A stretch of DNA of 64,000 bases from Plotosus lineatus (lineage: Eukaryota; Chordata; Actinopteri; Siluriformes; Plotosidae): positions 24,695,001-24,759,000 of the forward strand of contig CM045731.1 of assembly GCA_024760905.1 (NCBI GenBank). Reading direction: 5' to 3'. The notes under the pieces are model-generated. The model was given only the letters and a program-made list of their open reading frames with translations. It was not told the origin of the DNA and did no database searches. Below are positions 60,681-64,000 of the stretch, in pieces. A program made the position numbers and the translations under genes. The first letter of the stretch is position 1. Every line of letters begins with the position of its first letter.

Positions 60681-60904
60681 TCTCCGTGTTCGAGGGGTCA
60701 CAGCTGATCTCATTTGTGTTAATTTCAAGCTTAAAGAAGATTTTTTTTTATTATTAAATACACTTTGGCAAAGAATCCAACAATCTGCACAGAGCACAGC
60801 ACTAATTAATGCCATTCTTAAAATAATTGGGATCAGCATCAGTGTTGGTCATCGAAAACCATGATGGGAAGTTGATCAATTTTGACTGCAACAGGATCCA
60901 GTTG

Positions 60905-61217
60905 ATCTATTTGGCTGCTCTGAATTGCCCCTAGGTGCGAGTGTGAGTATGAATGGGTTGTGTGCACGTGTTGGCCCTGCGATGTTCTGGTGAATTCTTT
61001 GGGGTTGTACCCCACCTTTGTTGGCTGAGATGGGTTCCAGCCTAGTAGGAGTAAGGCGTTCAGTGAAAATGAATGAGTGAGTGATGAAACGAGAATAAAA
61101 TCTTGAAGGGGGTTTTTCAGTTAAAAGAGAGAGAGTGAGAGAAAAGAGGCTGGGAGGCTGGGAAGGCTTTGGTTTTGAGCCAGTTGACTATGGTAGCACT
61201 GAACCACATGGCGAACA

Positions 61218-61258
<41 letters not shown>
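60905..61258 (+). repeat. SINE family C 3' part and a (CA)n tract
   Basis: 60905-61085: 'ctgctctgaattgcccctag', 'tgaattctttggggttgta', tail with (GAGT)n. (CA)n at 61218-61258. Confidence 0.75.
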
Positions 61259-61262
<4 letters not shown>

Positions 61263-62603
61263 ACTGGACTAAAATGGCTTATTGTTCTAGTCACCCGCTG
61301 GTTTTCTACCTCACCGCTTTTCCTCTTTTTTACGCTCTGCAGCTGTTAAAACTGATAAAGTAAAAAACTCATATTTATCTCATGTCAGTAGCTTCTTCCT
61401 TTATTAAACATTTCATAATTACACCGGTAACAACACTTATCCTTTATTTTCCAATTCAACATAAAAATTCTTTGCTGTTGACACACAGTAGGCTTTGTAT
61501 GTATTTCCAGCTATAAAACTATAATTACATCTCATAAAGCTGCAGTAACACATTGTAATGAATTCCTTCATACCCTACAAACATGATGTAACACCAGCAT
61601 CACTTTCTATCATAAGTACCCTTTAATTTCCCTGAAGTTCAGACAGGGTGCTACATCGGTGGTATGGATTGAAGAAGCAGCAAGAACACATATAAATGTG
61701 ATTTAATACTGTAACAGTGCATGTTTGTGTCAGGTTATATGAGTTTGGCAGGGGATTGGAATGGATTAATTGGTTTTCTATTATTTTCTATGGGAATTTT
61801 TGTTTTATCTAACAAACATTTTGACTTAAGAGCTTGCCCTCGGAACGGATTTATTTTATAAGTAAAGGTACCACTGTATATTTAAGAGCAGAGTAACACA
61901 CGGAATGGAAAAGTGCTGTACTGCCTCTTAAATGCATGTACTCACAGACTACCATAGTTGCCAAGTAATCACTTTCAGTGACAGGGAAGCAAGCGTACTG
62001 CCAATTATGGGTCTTCAGACATTGATGGTTGTTTGCACTACTGCAAGCTTGTATTTGCAAATTCTTGAATACTATTGGTACATCAGGCATGAGACTGGCC
62101 ATGGATGAAAAAAGCGGGGTGGTGGTGGGGGGATTCATAAAAATTTGAAAAATGGAATACTAAATAGTGGTATTACATGCATTTACAAATAAGCTTTGGA
62201 ACATTTATAATGGTATTGAATAATTAACTTTTTTAGAATAAATCACATCAAAATATCTTAAGAGTTGTAAGTAGCCACTGATATAATGATATTTTACATG
62301 TGTATTCTTTATTCTTGTACTCTTCCACAATTTCAGTGTTCAAACAAAGTTAATACAGTACTCAATTATTTCTATAATAATTAAAGTAATAATAAACAGA
62401 AACCTAGAAATATCTAACATATAATTATCTCTCTAAAAGATGAGTAATTTCATAACCTTTGTAGAGGGTTTGAAAGGTTAAAGTACTTAAGAAAGGAATG
62501 GCATTGTGGCATTGCTGGATCACATATATGTAGAAAAAGCAATATGCATATTCTGTTACATGTTCCTACAGTGTTTTTAAAGCTATACAATAGATTATAT
62601 GTA
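61259..62603. other. largely unique non-coding stretch
   Basis: A Tigger-like end fragment ('ctcggaacggatttatttta', 'gtaccactgta') lies at about 61740-61878. Otherwise no repeats, unlike the rest of the window; it could be 3' UTR of the gene suggested at 62779. Confidence 0.5.
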
Positions 62604-62609
62604 TTTATT
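62604..62609 (-). terminator. AATAAA on the minus strand, candidate polyadenylation signal
   Basis: It lies 170 nt downstream of the stop codon of the exon candidate at 62779-62875. Confidence 0.25.
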
Positions 62610-62778
62610 GCAAAAATTCAATCATCTTACCTTCTAAACTTTCAAGATGAAGGGACCACTCTTAAAATTTGTGTCTTTGAGAAAAAGGTTATTTACACTA
62701 ACTTCTATGTTCAATATTTACACTATGTACAAATCTCGTTCTTGTTGTTTTACTTCTTAAGCTTAATCTTCTTTGCGA

Positions 62779-62875
62779 TCAACAGGAGCTTGGCTGTTCT
62801 TTCCTTCTTTCATCTCTCCGCTGTGCTCTCTCTTCCTGTTCCTTCTGATGGTCTAACCTTGCTCTTTTTCGATTG
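62779..62875 (-). CDS. candidate terminal exon of an unidentified gene
   Basis: After 'catgattttag', 97 bp encode one split-codon base, then NRKRARLDHQKEQEERAQRR, DERRKEQPSSC and TGA. The charged, helix-forming composition with varied codons is not what simple purine repeats give. Acceptor AG is present but the pyrimidine tract is weak. I do not recognise the protein and found no upstream exon to 64000. It may be the 3' end of the next minus-strand gene, or chance. Confidence 0.35.
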
Positions 62876-63139
62876 CTAAAATCATGTTTATAAAATACAA
62901 CCACTTATTATACACATGTAAGTCACTTTCGTATTTGAATGAATAAGGTAAGAAAAAAATGAAATGATTCTACAGTATATCCGACTTTGTTTATAATATG
63001 GTGGCGCCCATGAAGTGATAGGAATGAAGCAAACACACTTTTGACATCGCGCATGCGTTGGTCTCGCTAGTAAAATGATTATTGCAATAGCACAGTAGTG
63101 AGATGAGTTCAGTAAATGTGACGGGCTCGAAAGTAGGCG

Positions 63140-63325
63140 TTTGTCCCAAGTGACACACAGAGCTTGTGAGAGAAAGCGTGGCTTATCCGGACTTCCAATC
63201 TTTCAAGTGAGCAAGTGATGGTTGAGCACTAAACAAGTATTCAACGCACACTTGCTAACTTAAAAGATCGGAAGTCCAAATAAGCCACACATTGTCTCAC
63301 ACGATACAGTGGAGTGTGTCACAAA
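63140..63325. repeat. large imperfect palindrome
   Basis: The left arm (core 63177-63218, 'cttatccggacttccaatct') and right arm (63249-63290, 'agatcggaagtccaaataag') are inverse with about 85% match and a 30-bp loop. Weaker pairing extends to 63140 and 63325. The left arm also resembles family F text at 23288-23330. Confidence 0.75.
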
Positions 63326-64000
63326 TCACGAAGAAGACGAGACTTCACTACGAGAACTTCCTGTTTAACACCAAGCCTCGAATGAAATGTACATGTTCGT
63401 CGGAACATCGTGTCACACAACTTCATCACGCTCGGAGGTCAGAAAAAGCAGATTTCCGCCAAAAAAACGGAAAAATCTCATGCCTGGGGCATCTTGCCTT
63501 TATGCTACTGCAAAGGCCATGTAAGGCTTTCTCTTATCAGCTTTTTCTGCCATTCTTGATAAAGTTCTACCATCCACAATTCTGGAGAAACAACATGACA
63601 CACGAACGTCACCATGCATCCTTCAATGGGCAGGACAGAAACCTACTTTGTGGTCTCTTAACATTGCGATGAATGAATACGGACAATGATACTTTGGGTC
63701 TGGGATATCGTTTTGTGTTGTTGCTGTGTTCTGGTTGCTTACAGGGGACTTTCTGTGGTTGATTTGTGTCGGTGGAAGAATGGTCGCTGACGCGTAGAGC
63801 CGGCCAAGTGTGGAGTAAAACAAGAGTGATTTGAATAAGTTCATTTTCAGACTAGAGTGTATCCGTGTGCTAAAATTTGGCTGTAAACCAAGACGCACAT
63901 TGCACTGTCATGCATATCATGGTCTATTTGATTGTTTCTTGGGTTTTACTGGAACAGAACACATTATCGGCCAGTGCTGAACTGCATAAACAACAAGCAC
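63326..64000. other. unassigned end of window
   Basis: An open stretch on the plus strand, 63292-63672, and one on the minus strand, 63623-63898, show no family motifs. Possibly transposon-derived. Confidence 0.4.

Overview
This is nuclear DNA from a vertebrate, almost certainly a ray-finned fish. It has a split protein-kinase gene with canonical GT-AG introns, very dense dinucleotide microsatellites, tRNA-derived SINEs of fish type, a Tc1-type transposon, hAT and Tigger/pogo-like elements and APE-type LINE relics. The presence of a SINE whose 3' part reads like the common teleost 'ataagggcatcaaccaaat' tail makes a teleost the best guess; I cannot name the species.

The only gene I can identify with confidence is cdk19, the Mediator-kinase paralogue of CDK8, on the minus strand. 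Eleven consecutive coding exons (corresponding to exons 3-13 of the usual 13) lie between 44111 and 20567 and encode 411 residues from just after the alphaC region to the C-terminus, with every splice phase joining correctly. Exons 1-2 (about 68 residues: N-terminus, glycine loop, catalytic lysine) were not found in the remaining 20 kb of upstream sequence, so intron 2 is long, the assembly is broken, or the exons lie beyond the window. A possible terminal exon of an unidentified second minus-strand gene sits at 62779-62875.

Layout. 1-18.5 kb: downstream intergenic DNA, made of SINEs, a LINE reverse-transcriptase relic (3-4.3 kb), a hAT element with a perfect 8-bp target duplication (8.8-9.5 kb), a 1.4-kb TA-flanked element with a perfect-TIR mini-element inside it (9.8-11.2 kb), and AT/GT microsatellites. 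18.5-20.6 kb: probable cdk19 3' UTR/downstream DNA with a degenerate 33-bp minisatellite. 20.6-44.1 kb: cdk19 exons, with introns filled by microsatellites, nested Tigger-like elements (22.6-24.9 kb), a TTAA-flanked element with a P2X7-C-terminus-like ORF (31 kb), a broken 3.3-kb LINE (36-39.3 kb) and a Tigger fragment keeping its DNA-binding-domain ORF (43 kb). 44.1-64 kb: probable intron 2 or upstream DNA, with a Tc1 element that keeps its DDE triad but has two stop codons (48.3-49.8 kb), a second LINE copy with a 1.6-kb internal deletion (58.2-59.9 kb), a LINE cut up by SINEs (45.7-48 kb), a hAT-like fragment (52.3-53.4 kb), minisatellites and a large imperfect palindrome (63.1-63.3 kb).

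I see no undescribed multi-gene system here. The most interesting points are: a 188-nt cdk19 intron built almost wholly of complementary AC and GU repeats, which could fold the splice sites together; the TTAA element with a P2X7-like cysteine ORF; a SINE head joined to two different LINE tails; and the unexplained exon-like ORF at 62.8 kb.
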